DNA of 64,000 bases from Vicia villosa. Taxonomy: Eukaryota > Streptophyta > Magnoliopsida > Fabales > Fabaceae. Made by a program: the position numbers and the translations under genes. Location of the stretch: positions 73,375,364 through 73,439,363 of the forward strand of contig NC_081184.1 of assembly GCF_029867415.1 (NCBI RefSeq). The letters are read 5' to 3'. The notes below the pieces were generated by a model, which worked only from the letters and a program-made list of their open reading frames with translations, was not told where the DNA came from and made no database searches. Below, one piece after another: positions 23,340-34,598 of the stretch (its first letter is position 1; every line of letters starts with the position of its first letter).

Positions 23340-24135
23340 CGGCTGGTGACTGTTCAAGATAGTAACCAAATCTCATGGCCATCGAGAGGCCGTTCGACGT
23401 GTACCAAAGAAGTTGACCTTGGTGGGAAGGTTCTCTATGCGGAACACAACCTATCTAAGGACGGTATCGAATGAAGTGAAATCCCTACAGGCTAGGGATG
23501 AAAGACGTATAGATGGGAATCCAAACCCTACAAATTAGAGGGTGCGCGGGAGCAAGCACGGGTTGACCGTTCGAGACAGTTACCAGCTCTTATGGCCATC
23601 GAGAGGCCAATCGACGTGCGTTAATGAGGGTGTCCTTCAGGGGAAGGACGCGTTGTTGTAAAAACACATGGACGTAAAAGAACATCCCTACAGGCTAGAG
23701 AGTTCGTAGGAGCAAGCACGGGGCGACCGTTCAAGACAGTCACCGGATCTCATGGCCATCGACAGGCCAATCGACGTATGCTAACGAAGACGTCCTTCGT
23801 GCGAAGGATGCAATTTTTGAAATAGAATCCCTACAGGCCAGAGAATACGTAGATGAAAGCACGGGGTGACCGTTCAAGACAGTCACTGGATCTCATAGCC
23901 ATCGAGAGGCCAATCGACGTGGGTAGACGAAGATGTCCTTCGTGGGAAGGACACGTAGTTGTAAAAAAATACAAAGATATAAAAAGAAAATCCCTAAGGC
24001 TAGGGAATGCATAGATGCAGGCGCGAGGTGACTGTTCATGATAGTCACTAAGTCTCATGGCCATCGAGAGGCCAATCAACGTGCATAAAATGGAGGTGTC
24101 CTTCGTGGGAAGGACATGGTCTTAGAAATAGGGTC
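23340..24135. repeat. Long-unit tandem repeat, five units of about 145-215 bp
   Basis: CATGGCCATCGAGAGGCC or a one-base variant occurs near 23375, 23592, 23751, 23894 and 24055. Each is preceded by GTGACTGTTCAAGACAGT-like sequence and followed by ATCGACGTG, then GTCCTTCGTGGGAAGGAC and CCCTACAGGC(T/C)AG. Internal inverted words (GTGACTGTTC..GATAGTCAC; GTCCTTC..GAAGGAC) are present in every unit. Unit length is close to typical plant satellite monomers. Confidence 0.88.
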
Positions 24136-24214
24136 CCTGCAGGCCAGGGAACGCGTAGGAATACCTGCAAAATTAAAACGCAAGACATTCGCAGTATATT
24201 ATTAGAACAAGATT

Positions 24215-25337
24215 TGTTCCGATCAATATTCTTAGTTTTGATGATAACAATGTATATGAATTTTGCTTGAGATAATGTGGTACTCTAATCCTATGCAATT
24301 TCCATTTGAGGAAATATATATAGAGTATGCACAAAATCAGCGCAAGAAGCACTGACTCAGAAGGTTCAAGTATGCAACATCAGAACATGCTCTCGCAAGA
24401 CATCAGAAGATGGTCAAGCAGAATCAGAACATGGTCTATTGAAGCATCAGAAGAACTTGAGATCAGAAGCAGAAGCACTGAAGTTCTCATGGTATCACGC
24501 TTGAAGCACTTCAAGGTCAGAAGACAAGAAGATGCTCTGCACCAAGCTGTTTGACTCTGATTATATTTAAACGTTGTTTATACAAACATCAAATCAGAAG
24601 CAAGTACAAGATGGCAGGCTACGCTGACTGACAAAAGGAACGTTAGAAGCTATTAAAGGCAACGTCAGTTAAAGCAGGAAAAGCAAGGCTCGAGGTAGTT
24701 GACAAAAGAGTGAAACATTAAATGCAATGCTGTATGGATCACGCAACGCATTAAATGCTCCCAACGGTCATCTTCTCAAACGCCTATAAATAGAAGTTCT
24801 GATGAGAAGCTGAAAACAACACTTTGCGCAAACATACAGAAACTCTGTCAAATTCTAAAAGCTCTCAAACTTCATCTTCAACCTCACTTCATTACTGTTG
24901 TAATATCTTAGTGAGATTAAGCTTAAACTTTAAGAGAAATATCACAGTTGTGATTATAGCTTTTAAGAAGCATTGTAATACTCTTGTAAGAATTTGTTTA
25001 CATTCATTTGTAAAGAACTAGAGGAGATCAAGTTGTGATCGGATTCTCTAGAAAGTCTTAGAGGGTATCTAAGCATTGTGTTCCTAGAGTGATCAGGTTG
25101 TGATCAGAATACTCTAGAAGACTTAGAGGTTATCTAAGTGGAAAACCATTGTAATCTTGTGTGATTAGTGGATTAAATCCTCAGGTGAGGTAAATCACTC
25201 CAAGGGGGTGGACTGGAGTAGTTTAGTTAACAACGAACCAGGATAAAAATCATTGTGCAAATTGTTTTTATCTTAAGAGTTTTAAAACTACATTTATTCA
25301 ACCCCCCTCCCCTTTCTAAGTGTTTTTATATCCTTCA
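24215..25337 (+). repeat. 5' LTR of truncated copia
   Basis: It starts TGTTCCGATCAATATTC and ends TATATCCTTCA, directly followed by the primer-binding site. It shares words with the LTR at 30773-31742 (TTTTGATGATAACAA near the start; CAGGTGAGG/CTGGAGTAGTTTAG and TTATTCAACCCCCC near the end). Confidence 0.88.
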
Positions 25338-25967
25338 ATTGGCATCAGAGCGCCGGTTCTAGGTGCAAGCACTTAACCGTGTTAGAAAAGATTCAGGAAG
25401 AGAAAAACACAAAGTTTAGATGGCTGGTGAAGTTCCAACACCTACATCTACATCTGGCTCTGCTGAGCAACATAATGGAAATGGTAACAATGGTGATACT
25501 AGACCACAAGTATTCGATGGTGAAAACTTTGAATATTGGAAAGATAAACTTGAAAGTTACTTTCTTGGTCTAGATGGTGACTTATGGGATCTTCTGGTGG
25601 ATGGTTACAAATATCCAGTGAAAGCTAGAGGAGTAAAGCTAACAAGACAAGAAATGAGTGATGATCAAAAGAAAGAATTCAAAAATCCTCACAAGTGTAG
25701 GACTATTTTGCTGAATGCTATCTCTCATGCTGAATATGAGAAGATATCTAACAGGGAAACTGCCTATGACATATATGAATCATTGAAAATGACTCATGAG
25801 GGAAATACCCAAGTCAAGGAGACTAAAGCTCTTGCCTTGATCCAGAAATATGAAGCCTTCAAGATGGAGGATGAGGAAAACATTAAGAAGATGTTCTCAA
25901 GATTTCAAACGCTAACTGCTGGGCTAAGAGTTCTTGACAAGAGATACATAAAGGCTGATCATGTCAA
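24215..25967 (+). mobile_element. Truncated SIRE/Maximus-like copia inside the Ogre
   Basis: The fragment has a full 5' LTR (24215-25337), a primer-binding site (TTGGCATCAGAGC at 25339) and the first part of gag, then stops abruptly at about 25967 where Ogre leader sequence begins. The rest of gag, all of pol and the 3' LTR are missing. It probably inserted in the Ogre internal region; a later deletion removed its 3' part together with the Ogre genes. It is related to, but distinct from, the copia at 30773. Confidence 0.88.
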
Positions 25968-25998
25968 CAAATATTCACATAAACAAATATTTAATTAA
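25420..25998 (+). pseudogene. gag: Copia gag, 5' part (UBN2-type), truncated
   Basis: It starts at ATG 25420 (MAGEVPTPTSTSGSAEQHNG). The frame then reads FDGENFEYWKDKLESYF, DLWDLLVDGYKYPV, RTILLNAISHAEYEKI, MTHEGNTQVKETKALALIQK and FSRFQTLTAGLRVL, all hallmarks of the gag_pre/UBN2 family of SIRE-type copia. After about residue 183 (…KADHV) the frame runs into Ogre leader DNA and ends at TAA 25996. The normal protein would go on through the rest of UBN2 to a zinc knuckle. This part is free of stops, so decay is by truncation only. Confidence 0.88.
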
Positions 25999-26230
25999 AT
26001 TGCAGTAAATAAATGAATTGCGGTGAACAAATGAAATTGCGAATAAATAAATAAATAAAATTTAAATATTTATAAAAAAACCATAAACCTAAAAATGGCG
26101 AATTAGCCAAACCATAAAAAATTTGCCAAAAACCTAGATGTTTCACCAAAAAACCTAAACCCTGCCAAAACCTATAGGAGCATAATAATTTACAATTTTG
26201 TTATCACTAATCCCCAGCAGAGTCGTCAGC
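25968..26230 (-). other. Ogre 5' leader and primer-binding site
   Basis: On the minus strand, two bases inside the 5' LTR, comes TGACGACTCTGCTGGGGA (26228 to 26211), one base off the TGGCGACTC... form seen in Ogre-type elements. A tRNA-Arg primer is reported for Ogre; I rely on memory for that. The rest is AT-rich leader ending at the deletion junction near 25967. Confidence 0.75.
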
Positions 26231-29200
26231 TGTAGCAACCTGCCCTAAAATTAAAGATTTAGAGTCGCCACCTATTCTACCAGGGCGAATAGGAAACCCT
26301 AAGCAGTTAAGAGATCGGGGTAAGATTATTATAATCAGGTCGAGGGAAGGTGTTAGGCACCCTCAACCCTTTCCTAAGGTTTGTATCTAAGGTAAAGGCT
26401 TATGGCTAAAATATTCAGATTTAATAGCTAAAGAAATGAAAAGGGTGAATGGAAAGATTTGAACCTGATTGGGATTTTGAGGAAAGGGACTCGCCTTGGT
26501 TATCCAAGTGCCTACGTATCTCCTTAGGGAGAATCAGAGTCAACGTAGTTCGGGCACAGGGTTGTACGCCTTTAAATTTGATTTGATATGGTTTGAAGGT
26601 TTTTTGAATGGCCTATCGTAGTTTTTGAAATGCGAAGTTCGAAGGTATTTTGAATAACCTTATCGTAGATTTGAAAATCGCAGTATTGAAGAGATGAAAA
26701 TCTGTAGTTTCGTGGTTTAGTGTTTTAGATGGCGTACAACCCTGGTTTGATATGTTACCGTTAGATGCGATGATCAATAGATTTGATCATTATAGTTAAC
26801 GGATTAAGTATTGTATTGCTGGTTACTCTGACCGATGGGTTCGATCGTCGCGGGCAGCAAATAAAATGTTTTAATTTTTTGATTTAAATTATGGGTTTTA
26901 TGATTGCCTTTCATAACCAATAGATTCTTTTATTACATGACAACGAATTCAATTATTTACGTTTTATTATTTTATCTCTCGTCATTGCGACTAATAGATT
27001 TAGTCGGGTCGAGGAGAGAATTAAATCAGAATTAGTTAAATTATTAATAAATAAATTAATTCAATTAAGATTATTTCTCGTCAATGCGACTAATAGGTAT
27101 AGTCGGATCGAGGAGAAAATTAATTAAGGATAACCAATGGGGTTGGGCAAACCCTAATGCATTGGTAACAATCTCCTAGGGTTTTTATGGTTTATAATTA
27201 TAATTGATTAAATTAATTAATTGACTAATTAAAAGAATCAGGAAAATAATTCTAAATCCTAATCATAGACCTAATCCTAATTTATATCCTAACCCTAATT
27301 AAATTAATTAATTAAATTAAACCTAATTAACTAATATTAATCTAAATAATTAAATAATAAAATAAAAAAAATAAAAAAAATGATATATAAAACCTGGTTA
27401 TAATCCTGAGTGGCGCTCCCTTGATGGTCCATAGTGTGCTTGCATTCTTGAGAACGTTGGATCTACATAGAAACAGATCCGATGGCTACACGCTGAGGTC
27501 CCACTGTGGGCATCCCTTGATTGTGCACGCTGGAAGATGAAGAAAATAATAGCAAAAAAATATAATACAGACCCAGGGATCGAACCCAGGTCATTATATT
27601 AACATAAATCTCTCCTTTGCCAATCATGATGCGTTTTATCAATCATACATATAATACACATCGTTTAATAAATATCAACACATGCTCTGAATGGTTAAGT
27701 CAAATACAAACCCAGACGTGGGCCCCCTGGGAATTTGCCTGGGGAATCAAACGCGGAGAGAGAAGGTAGACATCTTTGACCAACCATCTAGAAGAAGCCA
27801 CACACGCAGCGGGAGGACATAAGTTCTGACCCACGAATCATTCCCAGCCACGCGTGCTCTGCCTGATCCTTGCATCTACGAACCACCACACACGGCGTTT
27901 TCCGCCTTCGTCTCCGGTGGCCTCTTTGGCCAAAACCTGCAACTTAAGTCAAACGAAAGACAAAAATACCCAGATCTACTAAATTCAATGCTGCGAATTC
28001 GGTGGTGCGATTAGTTATGATTAATAATGCCTCTAACTATGATAACGAGACTTCACCATTCTTAAACCCTAACAATGGTGTTTATCGATTCAAAGCCCAA
28101 ATCTCACATGTGCTACGTTAACCTTGCTCCAATCACACACCTGAACACGAATATGCACATTGAATCAAATGGAAAAGAATAATTCAATGGAATAGACACA
28201 TGAGAACCTTAACTCCGGTGGAGCTTGATCAACGCGTTCTGGACGTTTTTCTTCTTGGCATAGGGTATGGTTAGATCCTCTTGAACCTCAGGAGAATGAT
28301 GGAACGCTTAATATTGATCGTGGAATGCTGGAACTTGCAATTCGATGGTGCAAGTTTCTCTTCACAATTTGAACCTCAAACCCTAGTTCCTTGGTTGCCT
28401 TTTCGTCCCCCCCGGTGCCTTTAGCTTATTTAGTATATATAGTAGATCTTTTTTAGGTCAGAATCCTTAGAAAAGATCAATGATTGGAATGATAAATATT
28501 TTCTTTGAAAATCAAGTTCCAATCTTTCTATTTTTAACTTAAATCTTCACCAATTTTAAGCCACTTGAAATATTTAGAAATAATGCTGATTATATGCTCA
28601 AGATTCCCCTCAACATTATATGCAAGCATTCCTTAGATATTTTCCCATTATTTATTTATTTTAAATTGAATTTAACTAAATAAATTTCAAAATAAAAGAG
28701 TTGAAATAATGGAAATCACAAGAATGGAAATATGGGTCCTATGTGAGATTAGGATCATATTAAAAATCCAAAATTTAGGCCCATTAGTCAAAATAACCAA
28801 ACTTGCTCACTTTGCATCGTATGCATTTCCTCAAAATCGCCTAACTTGTGCAACTTGTATCTTGCTCAATTTTTAACATCTGAAAGTGTTCTTGGACTTT
28901 TTGGAAAGCTCAAAGAGTCCTCTAAATGACCCTTTTGGTTTCATCTCAATTGAAGCTTCCATGTTCAAGTTATGAGCTTTGACTCAAAAGGTGTTTTTGT
29001 TGACTTTTAAAAGGACCTGTAATGTTTTTTGTCCATATCTCCCAAATGGTGCATTTCTTGATCTTGGGCCCAACATCAACGTTGTAGAGGATGAAATTTC
29101 CTTGAGAATAGGCTTTGCTGGAGAATTTCTGACAAACCATGCGAGAGTTATGACCGGTCAAAGTTGAGTTGACTTTCTCCTATAAAAACCCTAATTTCAA

Positions 29201-29589
29201 CCTTTTCTTTTTCATTTCCGAGTTTTTTATTAATGGATCATGACCAACCTTTGATCAAATGATGGATATCACTTCAAATACTTGATGTTGACCAAAAGTC
29301 GGGAGTTTTGACTGTACTTTGACCATAGTTGACTTCTAGGTCAAACTAATCGGCTGTGGATCACCTGAGCATTTGAATGAGAAATCCTTGGGATTGAAGC
29401 TTGATAATTGACATGGAAATACCTTGAGACATATGAGACACCTTGAGATCCATTTGAGGCCTTAGAGATCCAAATTCTTTTGCAGAAGTGCAAACCCTAA
29501 TTTAGGATAGGAGAGAGTGACTTGAGAAAAACCCTTGAACCTTGAGTCATCGAAGATGAAAAGAGGAGGGCAAATTTTGGGGTATGACA
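26231..29589 (-). repeat. 5' LTR of the Ogre element
   Basis: It pairs with 14507-17869 at high identity (roughly 98% by eye, scattered substitutions and a few short indels). It is followed on the right by target duplication CTTAG. It contains the same GATCGAACCCAGGTC word near 27578. Confidence 0.93.
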
Positions 29590-29594
29590 CTTAG

Positions 29595-30331
29595 CAAATT
29601 TATCGATCTTATTCTCATTGGAAGTAGGTGATTAAGTGTATCCATTCAAACGAATAAGTTTTTGAAAAACGTAATTGATTCTATTTTTTAAACTCTTTAG
29701 CATATCAACTTTCTTCATGGTTGTAGCATATCTGATCCTACCAATAGCAGTTTGAAATAGACGAAAGCCGATTTTGGATGCTTCTGTTAGTTAAAAATTT
29801 TAAAATCACTTTGAAATCATTGTTTATCTATTCACGCTCCGTCTAGCTCATTAGTCTATCGTCTAACAGCATGGTCATGTGAAATATATATCATCATCCT
29901 TAATTTCCTAATCCATTAGATTTTTAGAATTTAATAGTGTTACACAAACCAAAATTAGTGTCACGCTTAATCCTTATAGGAAGACATTGTTCCTATATCA
30001 ATATACATAATGCATATAAATTGATAATCAATTAGATACACACAAATTTGTCGCTTTTAGACAATAAAAGAGAACGACAACAATGGATTGTTTCAGTATA
30101 GAGTCCAAAGAATTCTTGGAGACAAACCACTAACATAACATGCACGCTTCAAAGAAACACTAAACAAACTGAACTACAAATGCATACACTTCAGAGTAAC
30201 AACATAAACACACAAAAATGGATAGCATGCAACATATAGAAAAAGCACACAACGAAACATTCTAACATAATTAGGAAAACAAAAACTACAACATCAAATC
30301 TTAAGAAAACCGAATCGAAATTCGAAAATGA
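29595..30331. other. Old repeat (LTR-like?), right part
   Basis: This resumes the sequence cut at 14506. AATAAGTTTTTGAAAAACGT, CAACTTTCTTCATGG and CCGTCTAGCTCATTAGTC look like repeat DNA familiar from legume genomes, but I cannot name the family without a search. No gene is seen. Confidence 0.35.
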
Positions 30332-30640
30332 ATGAATTTATCTAGGTTGGTTTCTTCATTCCTTCCACAAATTAAAAAATGGAAGTGCACAAAAAGGAAT
30401 TCAATGGTTAATGTTGATAGAGAAGAAAATGGAAAATCATATTTAGATCATTGGAATGAGAATCAATCGATCAAGATTGAGAGAGTGGAGAAGAGAGAAT
30501 CGTGTTTAGGGTTTGGGTTTTCAATTAAGATTGAGAGAGTGGGGAAAAGAGATCGATTGATTGAGATTGAGAGACTAGAGAAGAGAGAATCGTGAATAGT
30601 GAATCGTGAATGTGTTTAGGGTTTAGGGTTAGGTGGATCT
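30332..30640 (-). other. CT-rich, gene-leader-like patch (minus strand)
   Basis: On the minus strand the sequence is rich in CTCTCTTCTC and TCTCTCAATCTTAAT, repeated two to three times, and preceded by AACCCTAAACCCTAAACAC. This pattern is common in plant 5' untranslated leaders. A plus-strand open frame here (87 codons) only translates the repeat (IERVEKRES, IERVGKRD, IERLEKRES) and is not credible. No downstream coding exon was found. Confidence 0.3.
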
Positions 30641-30772
30641 TTTATTTGGTTGTGGTAATCGAACCAATTTGCTATGGGTATCTAAATAAATTTTAAAATG
30701 GATTGGTTGAAAAACCAAAATAAAATCGATTTTTCATAACCGGATGTGGATATGATTATATATAAACCATCA

Positions 30773-31742
30773 TGTTAGAACATAGTTTGATTCTAATCAT
30801 ATCTTAGTGTTTTGATGATAACAATTAAATAAATTTTGTATAAGTAAATATGATAATCTAATTATATGTTTCTTATTTCAGAAGAAATTTTAACTCAAGT
30901 ACCATCAGAACTTGGACTTTATGTAAAGCTCACGCTGAAGTTCAAATACATGAAGTAACTTCTGAATGCACCAACCGCTGTAGACAAATTCTGATAGAAG
31001 TCATATTTACAAAGTCAAGACAGAAGTTTGTGAAGAAAAAGAAAATCAAAATGCAAAGTTTTAATACAAGATAAAATACCGTTAGAGACGTAATGATTAA
31101 AAGACGACTGAAGCATTTATGAGGAACAAGTATTAAGATGCATGCAAAGCTTAACTAACCTACACGGCACGCAACATTTATTGTGGAACAGCGTACGAGG
31201 AAGCAACGATCAAAAACTTCCAAAGACTATAAATAGAAGATCATTTGAAAAAGAAATAGAGAATTCACGAATAAGAGCTGCTCACGAAAAATCTTATGTT
31301 GAAAGAAAGTATTTTGTTCATATCACTTTATTAAGATTCATATTCATTGTACTTAAACTTAGTGAAAAATCACTGTTGTGATAAAGCTTTTTAGAAGCAA
31401 TCTGAAACACTATTGTTAGAAGTTCTCACTTGTAATTGTTCCTTGAGAGACCAGTTCGGTCTGATTTCTCAATAGGGCTAGGACTAGTTAGTCTTAGAGG
31501 TGTTAGTCACTAGCAGTTGGCTTGTGCATTGTATTGTTAGTCACACCAATTGGTTGTGCATTTGTAATCAGTTTGGTTATAGTGGATTAAGTCCTCGTTG
31601 AGAGAGGCGAAATCACCTTAACGGGTGGACTGGAGTAGTTTGAGTTCAAATGAACCAGGATAAAAATATCGTGATTTTTTATTAAACAAAGAAAACCCCT
31701 TATTCAACCCCCCACCCCTTCTAAGTGTTTTCATACCCTTCA
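30773..31742 (+). repeat. 5' LTR of the SIRE-like copia (970 bp)
   Basis: It starts TGTTAGAACATAGTTTG and ends CATACCCTTCA, followed by ATTGGCATCAGAGG as primer-binding site (initiator-Met type). It contains ACTATAAATAGAAG near 31227, a TATA-box candidate. Confidence 0.92.
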
Positions 31743-31803
31743 ATTGGCATCAGAGGTCTTTGTTCTGGGTGAAAACACTTAATAGTGTCAGTAAAAGATC
31801 CAG

Positions 31804-32623
31804 ATGGAAAACACGATGGCAAATGAGTAAAACAATAGACCCCCTGTGTTTGATGGAAAATATTTTGAGTACTAGAAAGATAGACTGGAAAGTTTCTTTC
31901 TAGGACAAGATGCTGAACTATGGGACATTGTGTTAGATGGTTACACACATCCTGTAGATGCTGGTAAAAAGATTGATATGGTAAACATGAGTGATAAACA
32001 AAAGAAAGAGTTCAAAAGTCATCACAAGGCTATAACTATCTTGATGAATGTGATCTCACATGCAGAATATGTAAAAATCACCAACAGAGATACTGCACAT
32101 GATATGTTTGATTCACTCAGAATGACTCATGAAGGAAACGCTCAAGTTAAAGAAACTAAAGCTCTGGCCCTCATCCAGAAGTACGAGGCATTTAGAATGG
32201 AAGAAGATGATTCGATTGAAACCATATTCTCAAGATTTCAAACTCTTACCACTGGCTTGAGAGTTTTGAACAAAGGATACACCATAGCAGATCATGTCAA
32301 GAAGATAATCAGAAGTTTACCTAGAAGATGGGGACCAATGGTTACTGCGTTCAAAGTTGCAAAGAATCTAAATGATATATCTCTTAAAGAACTTATCAGT
32401 GCATTGAGAAGCCACGAGATAGAACTTAATGAAAATGGGCCTTAGAAGAAAGGTAAGTCTGTTGCCCTTAAATCTATTAGAAAATTTGAAACTAACGCTT
32501 TTCAGGCTGAAGAAGAAAGCTCTAGTGACTCTACATCAGAAGAAGAAAATGAGTTATCTCTTCTCTCCAGAAGAGTAAATCAATTATGGAAGCATAAACA
32601 AAGGAAGTTTAGAAACTACAGGT
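31804..32623 (+). pseudogene. gag: Copia gag, N-terminal part, with stops
   Basis: It starts at ATG 31804 (MENTMANE). In-frame stops occur at 31828 (TAA), 31873 (TAG at a position that is Trp in the sister copy at 25420) and 32443 (TAG). The frame shows RLESFFLGQDAELWDIVLDG, TILMNVISHAEYVKITNRDT, MTHEGNAQVKETKALALIQK, FSRFQTLTTGLRVL and the rest of the UBN2 domain (IIRSLPRRWGPMVTAFKVAK). An acidic Ser/Glu stretch follows (SSSDSTSEEENEL). At 32623 the Tekay-like element interrupts it just before the zinc knuckle, which is found at 42490. Confidence 0.9.
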
Positions 32624-34467
32624 TGTAACACCCGTATAATTTTAATTTAAATTGGATATTGGATTAATAATTGGAATTATTAGGGATTTTATGAAAATAA
32701 TGGAAAAGAGGATGGTTTGTGGCATTTGGGCCATATGGGAGATTAGTAAAAGTAAGGGGTGTGTTGTAGTAAAGTCTTTACTAATTTTATTATTATTTTT
32801 CACAAAATAATTAGAATTGGGGAAAGAAAGGACAGAACATGTAAAAGAGAGTCTGAAGGTGGGAACACAAAGAACTGAAGGAGAACTGAAGAAGGAGAGA
32901 CCAAAGATCAAGAACTCATGACTAAGGTAAGGGGGAACTCTCCATTTAATCTTTATTATTGTGTTGTGGATGATGATGTTGATTAGGAGTAGTTTTTAGA
33001 TCAATAGGTTCTATGTTCTGATTTTACTGTTTGTGTTCATTATTTGGGTTGAAATTTATGACTGTTAATCCCTAAAAACTGAATAGATTTAGGTTGTGAT
33101 CAGTTAAATCGAATATAGAGTCATATACTATTGATGTTGGATGAATCCTATGCTGTTTAGAATGTGGAATTTCGTGTTTTAAACCCAAATCGCAGGCTGA
33201 AACGAATGGATTCGCGAAGAAGACGAATGGGTAAGTTGCAGTTTTTTTGAAACTGCTGTCCATTTGCGTATGGTACGCGTATGATACGCGTAAGGGGGGT
33301 GGAACGCGTACGGTACGCTCCCCAATTGTGCATCAGAATGCACCTTCGTATGATACGCGTATGGTAGCTGGCAGGTACGCGTATGGCTTGTTGGTACGTG
33401 TATGTGTGTGTTTGTGTGGAAAACTTGTTATGCTCATACGCGTATGATACGCGTATGGTGCGTTTGTTGTGGATTTTTGGCCTTGTTGGTACGCGTAAGG
33501 TACGCGTATGGCCAGCGACGCAAATTTTTGCTGTTTTGTGAAGTTTGAAAGTCTGACGATGTGTAACTTTTGAAATGATAGATCTGTATGAATTATTGTT
33601 ATATGATTTATCGAATGATGTTAATGTATATATGAACATGCTTGTTAATGATGATGATGATGATGATGACGAAATGAGTATAAGATGATGCTACTCATAA
33701 AATGATGATGAAAAAAGTATGTTGTATATATAATGCATGCATTCATAATCATTTGATAAGGGCTGAATCCTAATGATGAGAGGATTCAGTGAAGGGCAAG
33801 ATTCCCATTGTGTGGAATCTGTGCTGGCAGGTCCGTATCTGGATGATGTTAGATTGGTCGGTGGGTGATTCCCATTGATGATGTTTGGTACCACATGCAT
33901 AGTGTCAGTTTCATACATGTGCATAACTTTTATAACATGAATGATGTATTCTGTGTTATGAATCGATAATTGATGAAGATGTGTATGACGGAATGTCGGA
34001 ATATGAAATGATTGGGTGAATGATATAACTATGATATATTGTTATTTATGATGCAATAACATTGGTTAACTGTGATGAGACTCACCCTTACTTGTTGTCA
34101 TTTTTCAGACTGAGGATAGCGGCTTGACTTAGTGAGGATTAGCTCATAAGTCGGTTTAGTAGTTGTGTCGGGTGTCATGCTCTGGTAGATGTAACACTGG
34201 GAACGCGATGTTTTGAGTTCTAGATGATAACTCTATTTGTTTAGATTATTTTTGAAGTCTGATACATTAACGATGTGATGTTGACTTAACGATTTAATTC
34301 CGCTGTGTAAACATGATAATTGAATTATGAGTTATGTTTAGATGTTCTCGGTGAATGCATGACATATGACGAGTGTGGTTTTCTTTATTTATGAATTTTG
34401 ACACCTTTCTGCATGTTACTCTGATTTAATTTCGTTAATTGCCGCAGAGTATTAGAGGGGTGTTACA
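32624..34467 (+). repeat. 5' LTR of the Tekay-like element (1844 bp)
   Basis: It carries TG...CA ends, the TACGCGTA-rich block at 33268-33510 and a GAT microsatellite near 33649-33669. It matches 40416-42430 outside the replaced block. Confidence 0.92.
33268..33510. repeat. TACGCGTA-rich block in the Tekay LTR
   Basis: More than ten copies of the palindrome-containing words TACGCGTATG, TACGCGTAAGG and TACGTGTATG lie within about 240 bp. ACGCGT is also an MluI-type site and a CpG-dense palindrome. In the 3' LTR most of the block is lost or changed (near 41065-41475). Confidence 0.9.
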
Positions 34468-34471
34468 ATAG

Positions 34472-34483
34472 TGGTATCAGAGC
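34472..34483 (+). promoter_or_regulatory. Primer-binding site, initiator tRNA-Met type
   Basis: TGGTATCAGAGC lies 4 nt after the 5' LTR. It is complementary to the 3' end of plant initiator tRNA-Met and is the standard primer site for Tekay-type elements. Confidence 0.92.
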
Positions 34484-34598
34484 ATAGTCGGTCGTTGTTA
34501 CCAGAGTCTTAGTGTCAGTCTTTCCTGTGTATGCAACTAATACGAGTTATTTGTCGATACTTTTGTTCTGACTGATTTTTTTGTGATTAAGCAAAACA

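Larger units (their letters stand above)
17870..24214 (-). other. Ogre 3' noncoding region
   Basis: Reading on the minus strand, this is the segment between the lost pol and the 3' LTR. A purine-rich GAACAGGGGCAGC lies directly against the LTR at 17870-17882 and is the likely polypurine tract. The region has several unrelated minisatellites, listed separately. Between 20340 and 23340 there is only low-complexity prose-like sequence with recurring TTGCCCC/TGCCCC words and no gag, RT or integrase motif on either strand. Minisatellite-rich 3' untranslated regions are a published feature of Ogre-group elements. Confidence 0.75.
14507..29589 (-). mobile_element. Ogre-type Ty3/gypsy retrotransposon, coding region missing
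   Basis: Two LTRs of about 3.36 kb (14507-17869 and 26231-29589) in the same minus orientation are flanked by the 5-bp duplication CTTAG (14502-14506 and 29590-29594). They are therefore the 3' and 5' LTRs of one insertion. The minus-strand ends are TGTCATACCCC and a terminal CTACA. A primer-binding site lies inside the right LTR and a purine tract inside the left one. Between them are only a 0.26-kb leader, a truncated copia (24215-25967) and 6.3 kb of 3' noncoding minisatellite-rich DNA. ORF1, gag and pol are gone, most simply by a deletion that also removed the rest of the copia. The Ogre assignment rests on LTR ends, LTR length, primer site and the minisatellite-rich 3' region. Confidence 0.88.

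Noticed and set aside
24327..24554. 75-codon frame in the copia LTR
   Set aside because: It sits within a non-coding LTR; Ser/Arg-rich composition follows from AGAAGC/TCAGAA low-complexity words.
30612..30640. Interstitial telomere repeat
   Set aside because: Only about three TTTAGGG-like words, as often found in plant gene leaders; too short for a telomeric tract.
33157..33639. 160-codon minus-strand frame
   Set aside because: It runs through the TACGCGTA block in the LTR and is repeat-driven (RIIRVPYA-type repeats); it is not kept in the other LTR.
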